A stretch of DNA of 11,669 nt from a bacterium HR27 (GTDB lineage Bacteria > Chloroflexota > Chloroflexia > Thermomicrobiales > Thermomicrobiaceae), in assembly GCA_002898975.1 (NCBI GenBank), contig BEID01000013.1, positions 1 through 11,669 on the forward strand, given 5' to 3'. Position numbers and translations under genes: made by a program. This document shows, piece after piece, positions 6,866-11,669 of the stretch. Position 1 is the stretch's first letter, and each line of letters starts with the position of its first letter. The notes under the pieces were generated by a model. It was not told where the DNA came from. It searched no databases and saw only the letters and a list, made by a program, of their open reading frames with translations.

Positions 6866-7217
6866 CCTCGAACGCGCGATCAACGAAGCAGCGTCGGCGC
6901 AGCTCCGCTGGTACCTCACCTTCGCCGGCCGGCGACCGGACGACCAGGACCTCGAGCGCCTGTGGGCGCTCCAGACCCAGCTCGCACACCTGTTCGGCGA
7001 GAAGCGGCGACTCCTGGCCGAGCGGACGGTGGACCGGCCCGAGCTGGTGCCGGTGGCATGGCTGCTGGGGCGGCCGTGGGTCGCACCGCCCGACCCCCAG
7101 CTCCGGCAGGGGGACGGGACGGAGCGGTTGCGGCAACTCCGGCCGGTGGTCGAGACGAAAGGACGGGAGGTGAACGGTGGTGAGCGTGAACGGATGGACG
7201 GAAACAGTCGCAAATGA
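6846..7217 (+). CDS. Hypothetical protein, about 123 aa
   Basis: Not recognised. The N-terminal 60 residues are strongly helical and charged (RLRDLERAINEAASAQLRW, then DLERLWALQTQLAHLFGEKRRLLAE), with a coiled-coil-like heptad feel. A Pro-rich hinge, LGRPWVAPPDPQL, and a hydrophilic Glu/Arg-rich tail follow. GTG 6846 is taken as the start; GTG 6852 is also possible with the GGGGGT upstream. The gene overlaps the nuclease gene by 20 nt. It overlaps the next gene by 41 nt, an unusually long overlap which hints that either this tail is dispensable or the next gene starts slightly later. Its place between nuclease and HTH gene suggests an accessory role in DNA metabolism, but nothing in the sequence proves it. 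Confidence 0.65.
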   Translation: MTVRLRDLERAINEAASAQLRWYLTFAGRRPDDQDLERLWALQTQLAHLFGEKRRLLAERTVDRPELVPVAWLLGRPWVAPPDPQLRQGDGTERLRQLRPVVETKGREVNGGERERMDGNSRK

Positions 7218-7608
7218 CGCCCTCGCCGCACTCCGGCCGCGGCAGCGGCGCTTCCTCGAGGCCTACCTGAGCGGCCTGTCGCTGGTGGAGGCTGCACGCG
7301 TCTCCGGCGTCTCCGAGTCGACGGCGCGGCGCTGGCTCCGCGACCCAGCTGTCCGCCAGGCCGTGCGCCAGGCGCAGCGCGAAATCGTCGGTGAGGCCGT
7401 GCAGCGGCTGGCGCACTTGTCCGCGCAGGCGGTCGCGACACTCGCGGACATCTTGACACACGAGCCGAACAGCGCGGTCCGCTTGCGCGCGGTCGAGACG
7501 GTCCTGGCGAACCTGGTCCGTTTGCTTGAGGTCTTCGACCTGCACGAGCGGATCGAGGCGCTCGAGCAGGCCGTGGTATCCTTCCGCGGAGGTGCGAACC
7601 GTGCGTAG
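7177..7608 (+). CDS. phBC6A51-type HTH protein (terminase small subunit-like)
   Basis: A 143-aa protein. After a short leader, residues 19-34 (LRPRQRRFLEAYLSGL) and the helix-turn-helix at ~35-55 (SLVEAARVSGVSESTARRWL) match the layout of phBC6A51-like and small-terminase-like phage proteins, followed by DPAVRQAVRQAQREIV. The remainder is a long helical oligomerisation region with a coiled-coil C-terminus (DLHERIEALEQAVV). Small terminases bind the packaging start site, but proteins of this type also occur without a large terminase in mobile elements, where their role is unclear. No large terminase is in the window. GTG 7177 is served by GGGAGG at 7165-7170; GTG 7180 is an alternative. Family call fairly confident, packaging role not. 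Confidence 0.8.
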   Translation: MVSVNGWTETVANDALAALRPRQRRFLEAYLSGLSLVEAARVSGVSESTARRWLRDPAVRQAVRQAQREIVGEAVQRLAHLSAQAVATLADILTHEPNSAVRLRAVETVLANLVRLLEVFDLHERIEALEQAVVSFRGGANRA

Positions 7609-7828
7609 GCTCCTTCTGCGTCTCGAGCAGCTCGAACGGCAGCTTCCGCCGCAGGATGTCCGCGTCGTCTTTGTTGAGTTGGCTCCGGACGGGCAGCTCG
7701 TCGTCTGGCCGACAGGTGAGCCGTACCGACCGGTCGGCGAGGTGGTCTCCGTCCGCCTCGAGTGGGACGACGAAGCACTCCTACAGGCGCAGGAACAGAA
7801 AGGGTCGGACACGGCGCACGCTGGTTGA
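7601..7828 (+). CDS. Hypothetical protein, 75 aa
   Basis: Not recognised. A helical, Leu/Arg/Gln-rich N-terminus (RRLLLRLEQLERQL) precedes a beta-type segment (VRVVFVELAPDGQLVVWP, then VVSVRLEWDDE). The start is GTG 7601, with GCGGAGG at 7586-7592 and 8 nt spacing, and it overlaps the end of the HTH gene by 8 nt. A longer frame from 7526 lacks a ribosome site and would add a Ser/Arg-rich shadow sequence. It is the last gene of the rightward operon, and a 9-bp hairpin spans its stop codon. Tight coupling suggests a partner of the preceding HTH protein. Confidence 0.65.
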   Translation: MRRLLLRLEQLERQLPPQDVRVVFVELAPDGQLVVWPTGEPYRPVGEVVSVRLEWDDEALLQAQEQKGSDTAHAG

Positions 7829-7839
7829 GTCGTGCGCCG
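7812..7839 (+). terminator. Hairpin across the operon's last stop codon
   Basis: CGGCGCACG (7812-7820) and CGTGCGCCG (7831-7839) are perfect 9-bp reverse complements with a 10-nt loop holding the TGA at 7826-7828. It is GC-rich and correctly placed for the end of the rightward operon, but no T-run follows, so it may be a factor-dependent terminator or an RNA-stabilising hairpin. Confidence 0.45.
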
Positions 7840-7928
7840 AGCATGAGCGCGGCGACCGGGTAGGCGGTCACGATCTTCCGCGCGGGCGGTCCTGAGACCC
7901 GCGCCCCACCTCGTTTCCGCTCCGTTCG

Positions 7929-7978
7929 AAAATCCGCGAATTTTGCCAAAAAACCGATTTTTCTTCCCGAAAACGGTT
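7929..7978. repeat. Cluster of nested AT-rich inverted repeats
   Basis: Three overlapping inverted repeats: AAAAT (7929-7933) with ATTTT (7940-7944); TTTTG (7941-7945) with CAAAA (7947-7951); and a 10-bp two-part stem, AACCG + TTTTC (7952-7956, 7959-7963) with GAAAA + CGGTT (7969-7978), loop TTCCC. The T-runs make the last hairpin the most terminator-like structure in this gap on either strand. Confidence 0.5.
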
Positions 7979-7983
7979 GGAGC

Positions 7984-7998
7984 GTTGATAACATCAAC
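7984..7998. promoter_or_regulatory. Operator-like palindrome GTTGAT-aac-ATCAAC
   Basis: Exact 6-bp inverted repeat with a 3-bp spacer, next to the AT-rich cluster. The size and form suit a dimeric HTH regulator, such as the XRE protein at 9993, but there is no gene start beside it, so its role is unclear. Confidence 0.3.
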
Positions 7999-8049
7999 TC
8001 TCTCGCCAGGCGCCGACGCTCGCCGGGCATGGTGGGGACCGGAGGAGGA

Positions 8050-8080
8050 GGGATCAAGGTGACGATGTAACCTTGATCCC
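8050..8080. repeat. Perfect 11-bp hairpin
   Basis: GGGATCAAGGT (8050-8060) and ACCTTGATCCC (8070-8080) are exact reverse complements with a 9-nt loop. Neither strand has a T-tract after the stem, so it is not a classical intrinsic terminator. It may be an operator, a transcript-processing hairpin or part of a bidirectional stop. Confidence 0.5.
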
Positions 8081-8168
8081 CTCGGATCGTGGCAACCGCA
8101 GCACCTACCTCGCCGCTCGCCTCAAGCGCGACCGCACCTGCACGCGCGGGTACTGGCGGAGACACGAA

Positions 8169-8202
8169 GACCGGCCGCCGGGATCACTCCCAGCGGCCGG
8201 TC
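8169..8202 (-). terminator. Strong hairpin ending the leftward operon
   Basis: GACCGGCCGC (8169-8178) pairs perfectly with GCGGCCGGTC (8193-8202). Inside it GGGA (8180-8183) pairs with TCCC (8188-8191), leaving a 4-nt loop and one C-A mismatch. It begins 17 nt after the stop codon of the leftward operon's last gene. The T content after the stem on the minus strand is modest (TCTTCGTGTCT), so efficiency is uncertain. Confidence 0.65.
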
Positions 8203-8219
8203 CCATCTCGGTTGCAGCG

Positions 8220-8561
8220 TCACGCGACGGCTTCGATCGCCTGCTCGAGCGCGCGCAGCTGCTCGGCATCGTCGCCGTAGAATACACGATCGGACTGAAA
8301 CAGCGCTGCGCACGTCGCCGCCAACTCGCGCCGAACAGCAGGCGGAGCGAGAAGCGGAAGCAAGAAGAGTCGTGCGTCCGGATACCCGGCGCTACGGAAG
8401 TAGTCATACGCCTCGAGCAAGCGGAGCACGAGTGCCAGGTCCGGGTCGAGCACTTCGACGTAGGCCGCGAGCGTCTCGACCGTGACCTTCGCGAGCTGCG
8501 GGTCGATCTGGATGACCGTCGCCACACAGTCACCCCATACGGCTGCAAGCCGGTCTGTCAT
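8220..8561 (-). CDS. Hypothetical protein, 113 aa
   Basis: Not recognised. Largely helical, Leu/Ala-rich and acidic, with no membrane segment: an N-terminal helix MTDRLAAVWGDCVATVIQ, a Pro-hinged middle LFLLPLLAPPAVRRELAATC, and a C-terminal helix DDAEQLRALEQAIEAVA. I chose ATG 8561, which overlaps the TGA of the upstream gene (ATGA at 8561-8558), rather than a longer frame reaching 8900 that would run through that gene. It is the last gene of the leftward operon and is followed within 20 nt by a strong hairpin. Its composition suggests a small protein-protein adaptor, but no function can be assigned. Confidence 0.65.
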   Translation of the reverse strand: MTDRLAAVWGDCVATVIQIDPQLAKVTVETLAAYVEVLDPDLALVLRLLEAYDYFRSAGYPDARLFLLPLLAPPAVRRELAATCAALFQSDRVFYGDDAEQLRALEQAIEAVA

Positions 8562-8806
8562 CGCTGGTCCCCTTCCGTATCGCGCTCGACGGCGGTCAGG
8601 CGCAGGAACCGCTCGAGCGCCTTCGGACTCGCCACGCTGGCGAACGTGTTGACGAAGGTCGCCCGTACCACAGCAGGCTGGTACGCGAGCAGGACCTGGT
8701 AGTCGGCGACGAACTTGGCGGCCTGCTCGTCGTTTGCGGCGGCGTTGAGCAACGTCGCCAAGTTGCGGGCGGCTTGTTCGGCTGCGGTGATGTCCCAGGT
8801 CGTCAT
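8558..8806 (-). CDS. Hypothetical protein, 82 aa
   Basis: Not recognised. An all-helical-looking acidic protein (ITAAEQAARNLATLLNAAAN, then DEQAAKFVADYQVLLAY) with a charged C-terminus RDTEGDQR. ATG 8806 has GGGAGGA 6 nt upstream on the minus strand, so the longer frame to 8848 is rejected. Its stop overlaps the next start, so the two small proteins are probably made in fixed ratio and may form a complex. It sits 90 nt downstream of the OB-fold gene in the same direction. Confidence 0.68.
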   Translation of the reverse strand: MTTWDITAAEQAARNLATLLNAAANDEQAAKFVADYQVLLAYQPAVVRATFVNTFASVASPKALERFLRLTAVERDTEGDQR

Positions 8807-8896
8807 CGTCAGTCCTCCCTTCGCAGCTGGACACGGTTTCTGAAACAACGCCGATGCCGTGTGGCGGTCCGCGGGTCATGGCAGCGTTCCTTCCCC

Positions 8897-9289
8897 TCAC
8901 TGCTCGAGCCAGGCCAGGAGCTGCTCGGCGTAGGCGACGAGTTCCGACGCCGGCACGGCAGTGCCGTGCAGGACGTCGGCCGCCGCACGCAAGGCGCTCA
9001 TGCGGAGCATCCGCCGTTCCCGCTCACCAGCGGGTCCTGGTGCCGGTGCGGGTGTCGCTGGCGCTGGTGCGGTGTCGGCGATCGTGACGTCGACGATGCG
9101 CGGGTACTCGCTCGACCCGTTCACGGTGACGACGTAGGTCTGGCCGGGGAGGAGCGCCTCGGCCAGTGCCGCGTCCCAGCAGAAGAGCGCCTGCTTCTCA
9201 CCAGCGACCTTGACCCGCCAAAAGCGCTTCCCGTTCTGGCTGGTGCGCTCTTCGACCTCGCTGACAGTGACCGTCCGCGTCTCCGCCAT
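8897..9289 (-). CDS. OB-fold protein, SSB-like, 130 aa
   Basis: Residues 5-72 look like a small OB-fold: VTVSEVEERTSQNGKRFWRV, KQALFCWDAALAEALLPG, TYVVTVNGSSEYPRIVDVTI, with alternating beta strands and exposed aromatics (Phe23, Trp24, Phe36, Trp38, Tyr52). An Ala/Pro-rich linker (~73-87) then leads to a basic helical C-terminus (~88-130) ending in LLAWLEQ. Such proteins bind single-stranded DNA in phage-type replication modules. It lacks the acidic DDIPF-like tail of cellular SSB, so it probably does not recruit partners in the cellular way. ATG 9289 is preceded by GGAGGG. It lies 30 nt after the SWIM-protein gene and shares its transcript. Role as the element's single-strand binding protein is inference from fold and context. 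Confidence 0.65.
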   Translation of the reverse strand: MAETRTVTVSEVEERTSQNGKRFWRVKVAGEKQALFCWDAALAEALLPGQTYVVTVNGSSEYPRIVDVTIADTAPAPATPAPAPGPAGERERRMLRMSALRAAADVLHGTAVPASELVAYAEQLLAWLEQ

Positions 9290-9319
9290 GGCTGTCCCTC
9301 CGTTCCCGTTCGCCGTCCC

Positions 9320-9856
9320 TCACCAGAGTGCCGACACCGTCCCGTCACCCTCGCGGACGAAGCGCCCGTCGTAGGTCGCCTCAGCCTCGGCTTCGCAGGC
9401 CAGGCAGCGGCCGTCCGCGTCCAGCTCACCGCCGCAGGTGTCGCAGCGCTCGTCGAGCGGCTGGAAGCGGCCGCGTGGACCGGTCGGGTCCACGAGGAGG
9501 CAGCGCCGGCAGCGTTGGCCGGTGAGGTCTGTGTCCGACTCCTCGACCGCACCACAGCGGTCGCACTGGTAGCGGCGGCGGGGCTTTGCGCCCCGGCCGC
9601 CGTCCTGCTGGCGCTCGCGGACGAGCTGTGCCGCGATCAGGTGCTTGCAAGGGATCCCGAGCTTCTTCGCCCGGTACTGGTGATCCGGGCAGGTGCAGGA
9701 CTCCTGCGCCAGGTTCACGAGATACGCGTAGCCTTCGCCGTTGAGCACGCAGTAGACGCCGTCCTGCCCGTAGACCGGTGCGACCTTGCCCTGCTCGACC
9801 AGCGCGACCGCCTTCTCGTACCGCTCGGCCAGTCCCTTGATCTGCTGCGTCGTCAT
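9320..9856 (-). CDS. SWIM zinc-finger protein with two zinc ribbons, 178 aa
   Basis: Residues ~10-80 carry a SWIM zinc finger: Cys54-x-Cys56, then Cys70-x-His72 (CTCPDHQYRAKKLGIPCKHL), preceded by the usual beta strands (VYCVLNGEGYAYLVNLA). Two four-cysteine ribbons follow: Cys98/Cys101/Cys116/Cys119 and Cys138/Cys141/Cys151/Cys154. SWIM domains bind DNA or proteins and occur with helicases, transposases and recombination factors. The start is ATG 9856, with AAAGGAG 10 nt upstream and a near-consensus promoter about 47 nt further on; a longer frame reaching 10087 would cross that promoter. First gene of the leftward operon. It is non-enzymatic as far as visible; likely a DNA-binding or scaffold partner of the replication proteins (inference). 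Confidence 0.85.
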   Translation of the reverse strand: MTTQQIKGLAERYEKAVALVEQGKVAPVYGQDGVYCVLNGEGYAYLVNLAQESCTCPDHQYRAKKLGIPCKHLIAAQLVRERQQDGGRGAKPRRRYQCDRCGAVEESDTDLTGQRCRRCLLVDPTGPRGRFQPLDERCDTCGGELDADGRCLACEAEAEATYDGRFVREGDGTVSALW

Positions 9857-9902
9857 CACCGCTCGGCTCCTTTCGGCTGCGACTCTTTCACTCTCTGTGG
9901 CA

Positions 9903-9931
9903 AGTATAGCGTATCGTGTGACGCCTGTCAA
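9903..9931 (-). promoter_or_regulatory. Near-consensus sigma70 promoter of the leftward operon
   Basis: On the minus strand TTGACA (9931-9926) and TATACT (9908-9903) are separated by exactly 17 bp. The -35 is perfect and the -10 matches five of six. Transcription would begin near 9896 and enter the SWIM gene about 40 nt later. This is the best promoter in the window. Confidence 0.85.
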
Positions 9932-9953
9932 GGGTCGTTTTGCGGTTGACCCT
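9931..9953. promoter_or_regulatory. Operator-like inverted repeat AGGGTC-N11-GACCCT
   Basis: Six-bp arms at 9931-9936 and 9948-9953 lie between the divergent promoters and touch the -35 box of the leftward one. The XRE-family gene starts 40 bp away, so autoregulation plus control of the leftward operon is a natural reading (inference). Confidence 0.4.
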
Positions 9954-9958
9954 GAGCG

Positions 9959-9967
9959 TGCTAGACT
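9959..9967 (+). promoter_or_regulatory. Possible extended -10 promoter for the XRE-integrase pair
   Basis: TGCTAGACT gives a TGn extended -10 with TAGACT at 9962-9967. A weak -35, TTGCGG, lies at 9940-9945 (16-bp spacer). The start codon at 9993 is 26 bp downstream, so the leader would be short. Weaker than the opposing promoter. Confidence 0.4.
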
Positions 9968-9992
9968 CGTCTCGGAAAGGAGTGGTGGAGCG

Positions 9993-10232
9993 ATGGAGGT
10001 GAAACCGCTTCGCGCCTGGCGGTACGCCCGAGCGCTCGGACTCCGCGAGCTGAGCCGGATCACGGGCCTCTCGCCGCAGACGATCACGGCACTCGAGCAC
10101 GGTCGCAGTCGCGGCTATCCGGCGACCTGGCGCAAGCTGGCGAGCGCGCTCGGAGTCGAGCCGGAGCAGATCCTCGAGTACCGCCGTGCCGTTGGTCTCG
10201 ATGCGAGCGAACCGGAGTCATCCGATGCCTAA
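9993..10232 (+). CDS. XRE/Cro-family HTH regulator, 79 aa
   Basis: A single Cro/C1-type helix-turn-helix domain fills residues 6-63. The HTH itself is at about 17-37 (LRELSRITGLSPQTITALEHG), then GYPATWRKLASALGVEPEQIL, the usual end of the fold. Such proteins repress or balance opposing operons in phages and integrative elements. ATG 9993 has GGAAAGGAG at 9974-9982. A longer frame from 9786 runs backwards through the promoter region and is not used. The gene is divergent from the SWIM/OB-fold operon and 51 bp upstream of the integrase, so it probably controls both; the inverted repeat at 9931-9953 is a candidate operator. Confidence 0.88.
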   Translation: MEVKPLRAWRYARALGLRELSRITGLSPQTITALEHGRSRGYPATWRKLASALGVEPEQILEYRRAVGLDASEPESSDA

Positions 10233-10283
10233 CCGCTCGCTCCGGCGGCGACCCGGCTCAGCAGGAGTGAAAGGAGTGCGTGC

Positions 10284-11501
10284 ATGCCAACCGTACCCGA
10301 GACGGACAACGGACGCAAGCGGCGCCGCCGCGGCAGCGGCGAAGGCACCGTCTTCTTCGACCAGCGCCGCGGCAAGTGGGTGGCGCAGCTCTCCGTGCCG
10401 GATCCGGTGCGGGGGCGGCTGCGGCGCATCTCCCGGATCGCCGACACGCAGCGGGAAGCACTCAAGCTCCTCCAGAAGCTGCGCGAGGAACACGAGCGGG
10501 GCGTGCTGGCGCACGGCCGGCCGCCGACCCTCGGGCAGTTCCTCCACCAGTGGCTCGAAGGCCGCCGGCCGAGTCTCCGACCCCGCACGCTCGACACGTA
10601 CGAAACGGTGATCCGCAGCCGGATCGTGCCGGTGCTCGGCAGCCTCACGCTGGACAAGGTGACGCCGGCAGCGCTCCAAGCCGCCTACAGCCAGCTCCTC
10701 GCCCGCGGCCTCGCCCCGCGTTCTGTCGTCCACGCCCACCGACTCCTCCACCGCGCCTTCGAGGACGCCGTGAAATGGGGCCTGCTCGGCCGCAACCCCT
10801 GTGACCTGGTTGACCCGCCGCACGCACCGCGACCCACGATCCAGCCGTTTTCGCTCGAGGAAGTCCGCGTGCTCCTCGCTGCCTGTGCGGACGACCCGAT
10901 CGGCCCACTGGTGACCGTGGCGGTCCTCACCGGGATGCGGCTCGGAGAACTCCTCGGCCTGCAGTGGGGTGACATCGATTGGGAACGTGGGGAACTCTCC
11001 GTCGCCCGCGCCATCCAACGCAGCAAGGGGCGAGGGCTCATCACGGTTGAGCCGAAGACGGCTACCTCGCGCCGGCGGGTGCCACTCCCGCCGCAGGCCC
11101 TTGAGGCGCTGCGCGTCCAGCGTCGCCGGCAGCTCGAGCAACGCCTGGCCGCGGGACCGGCCTGGGCCGACGGCGACTGGGTCTTCACCACGAGCCTCGG
11201 CACCCCGATCAGCCCGTCGGACGCACACCACGCCTATCAGCGCCTGCTCGAGCGGGCCTGGTTGCCGCGCCGGCGCTTCCACGACCTCCGGCACACCACG
11301 GCGACCTTGCTCCTAACCGACGGCGTGCATCCGAAGGTGGTGGCGAGCCTCTTGGGCCACAGCACGATCCAACTCACGCTCGACACCTACAGCCACGTCA
11401 CGCCTGGCCTGGCCCACGAGGCAGCCGGACGGTTGGGCGCGCTGATTGCTAACTCGATTGCTAACTCGAATCGCGCGGCACCGGAGGACGACGGTGACTG
11501 A
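10284..11501 (+). CDS. int: Tyrosine recombinase (phage-type integrase), 405 aa
   Basis: A site-specific recombinase of normal length. Residues ~18-60 resemble an AP2-type arm-binding domain (GTVFFDQRRGKWVAQLSV). Residues ~81-165 form the SAM-like core-binding domain (TLGQFLHQWLEG, RTLDTYETVI). Residues ~188-385 are catalytic with a full active set: Arg219 (TGMRLGELLGLQW), Lys258, His333 and Arg336 (FHDLRH), His359 (LLGHS), Tyr369 (DTYSHV). ATG 10284 has AAAGGAG nearby upstream. It ends 36 bp from the 3' end of tRNA-Tyr, the classic arrangement for an integrase beside its attachment site. No frameshift or missing residue is visible, so it should be active. The last codons contain a 12-bp tandem duplication giving IANSIANS. 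Confidence 0.95.
   Translation: MPTVPETDNGRKRRRRGSGEGTVFFDQRRGKWVAQLSVPDPVRGRLRRISRIADTQREALKLLQKLREEHERGVLAHGRPPTLGQFLHQWLEGRRPSLRPRTLDTYETVIRSRIVPVLGSLTLDKVTPAALQAAYSQLLARGLAPRSVVHAHRLLHRAFEDAVKWGLLGRNPCDLVDPPHAPRPTIQPFSLEEVRVLLAACADDPIGPLVTVAVLTGMRLGELLGLQWGDIDWERGELSVARAIQRSKGRGLITVEPKTATSRRRVPLPPQALEALRVQRRRQLEQRLAAGPAWADGDWVFTTSLGTPISPSDAHHAYQRLLERAWLPRRRFHDLRHTTATLLLTDGVHPKVVASLLGHSTIQLTLDTYSHVTPGLAHEAAGRLGALIANSIANSNRAAPEDDGD
11445..11468 (+). repeat. 12-bp tandem duplication in the integrase 3' end
   Basis: ATTGCTAACTCG occurs twice in a row (11445-11456, 11457-11468), in frame, encoding IANS twice just before the stop. It lies outside the catalytic domain. Confidence 0.8.
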
Positions 11502-11560
11502 CTCTGTCGTAGCCGCATACGAATGCGTGTTTTCGGGTGGGGAGAGAGGGATTCGAACCC
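11502..11560. other. Probable attachment-site region (attR side)
   Basis: The integrase stop is at 11501 and the tRNA-Tyr 3' end at 11538. Tyrosine integrases commonly use the T-arm/3' end of a tRNA gene and restore it on insertion, so the crossover core probably lies within about 11538-11560. No second copy of the tRNA 3' end was found in the window, so the opposite att site must lie further left. Exact core unknown. Confidence 0.5.
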
Positions 11561-11622
11561 CCGACGCGCATCAGCGCACCGATTTTACAGACCGGCCCCT
11601 TGAACCGCTCGGGCATCTCCCC
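11538..11622 (-). tRNA. tRNA-Tyr (anticodon GUA)
   Basis: An 85-nt class II tRNA on the minus strand. Acceptor GGGGAGA pairs with TCTCCCC. The D-arm has CCC/GGG, and the anticodon stem CCGGT/ATCGG has loop CTGTAAA, giving GTA. A long variable arm (GCGC-tgat-GCGC) is as expected for bacterial tRNA-Tyr, and the T-arm is GGGGG-TTCGAAT-CCCTC. The discriminator base is A and CCA is not encoded. It appears intact, so integration did not destroy it. It is the likely host landmark at the element's right end. Confidence 0.95.
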
Positions 11623-11669
11623 ACAAAAGCGACCCGGAGGTGTCCCCCTCACCCCTGGGCCGCGAAGAA

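Larger units (their letters stand above)
7829..8219. other. Convergent intergenic region, 391 bp, hairpin-rich with AT-rich core
   Basis: No gene is supported here: both flanking operons end into it. It holds several inverted repeats: 7880-7904 (GCGCGGG / CCCGCGC, 7 bp), an AT-rich cluster at about 7927-7998, 8050-8080 and 8169-8202. The AT-rich core (7925-7990) contrasts sharply with its surroundings. Possible roles are bidirectional termination, a structured small RNA, or an unwinding/secondary origin site. Open frames crossing it have poor composition and no ribosome sites. Confidence 0.6.

Noticed and set aside
7773..8030. Minus-strand frame through the intergenic gap (reading ...GRKIGFLAKFADFRTERKRGG...)
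   Set aside because: The translated text looks passable, but there is no ribosome site, it runs into the antisense of supported genes, and it crosses several hairpins. Left unannotated.
8836..8846. GTTTC-t-GAAAC palindrome in the gap between the OB-fold gene and the 82-aa gene
   Set aside because: Short and single, with no promoter around it; too little to call an operator.
8774..9949. Plus-strand 391-aa frame opposite the SWIM and OB-fold genes
   Set aside because: The minus-strand proteins have zinc-binding motifs, good ribosome sites, a promoter and overlapping junctions; the plus frame has none of these.
9946..9967. TTGACC at 9946 as the -35 box with TAGACT at 9962
   Set aside because: The spacer would be only 10 bp; the extended -10 reading is more plausible.

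Overview
The window is GC-rich bacterial DNA. It looks like the right-hand part of an integrated mobile element ending beside a host tRNA-Tyr gene. Many GTG starts, Arg/Leu/Ala-rich proteins and tightly overlapping genes would fit a thermophilic Thermomicrobia-like (Chloroflexota) host. That placement is a low-confidence guess, because no taxonomic marker other than the tRNA is present.

Layout: (1) 17-1255 (+) is an unrecognised ~412-aa protein. (2) 1256-1354 is a short control region with three GCGACAT direct repeats one helical turn apart. (3) 1355-7828 (+) is a compact, mostly overlapping operon: an excisionase/AlpA-like HTH protein, a 62-aa zinc-ribbon protein, a 1587-aa replicase, a VRR-NUC nuclease, a small unknown protein, a terminase-small-like (phBC6A51-type) HTH protein and another small unknown. 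(4) 7829-8219 is a hairpin-rich, locally AT-rich gap between convergent operons. (5) 9856-8220 (-) is a four-gene operon: a SWIM plus double zinc-ribbon protein, an OB-fold (SSB-like) protein and two small unknowns. It starts at a near-consensus sigma70 promoter and ends at a strong hairpin. (6) 9993-11501 (+) holds an XRE regulator and a complete tyrosine integrase. (7) 11538-11622 (-) is tRNA-Tyr(GUA); its 3' end faces the integrase and is the likely attachment site.

The centrepiece is the replicase. One polypeptide carries an archaeo-eukaryotic primase-polymerase domain, a DUF927/AAA+-like ATPase (probable helicase) and a proofreading family A DNA polymerase (3'-5' exonuclease plus polymerase, no 5'-nuclease). 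In principle it could prime, unwind and extend, a self-contained replisome. The region between its ATPase and polymerase halves contains 15 copies of GTTACCC in both orientations (4398-4768), including three triplets at an exact 9-bp period. These copies fall in several reading phases, so the DNA rather than the peptide appears to be conserved. The best reading is an iteron-type replication origin, or a binding array for the replicase or a partner, embedded inside the replicase gene, as the lambda origin lies inside gene O.

Working model (inference): the integrase and HTH proteins control integration, excision and the lysogeny-like state. The replicase fires from the internal iterons, with the OB-fold protein covering single strands and the VRR-NUC nuclease resolving or trimming DNA. 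No capsid, portal or large terminase gene is visible here, so a prophage, a phage satellite and a pipolin-like self-replicating integrative element all remain possible.
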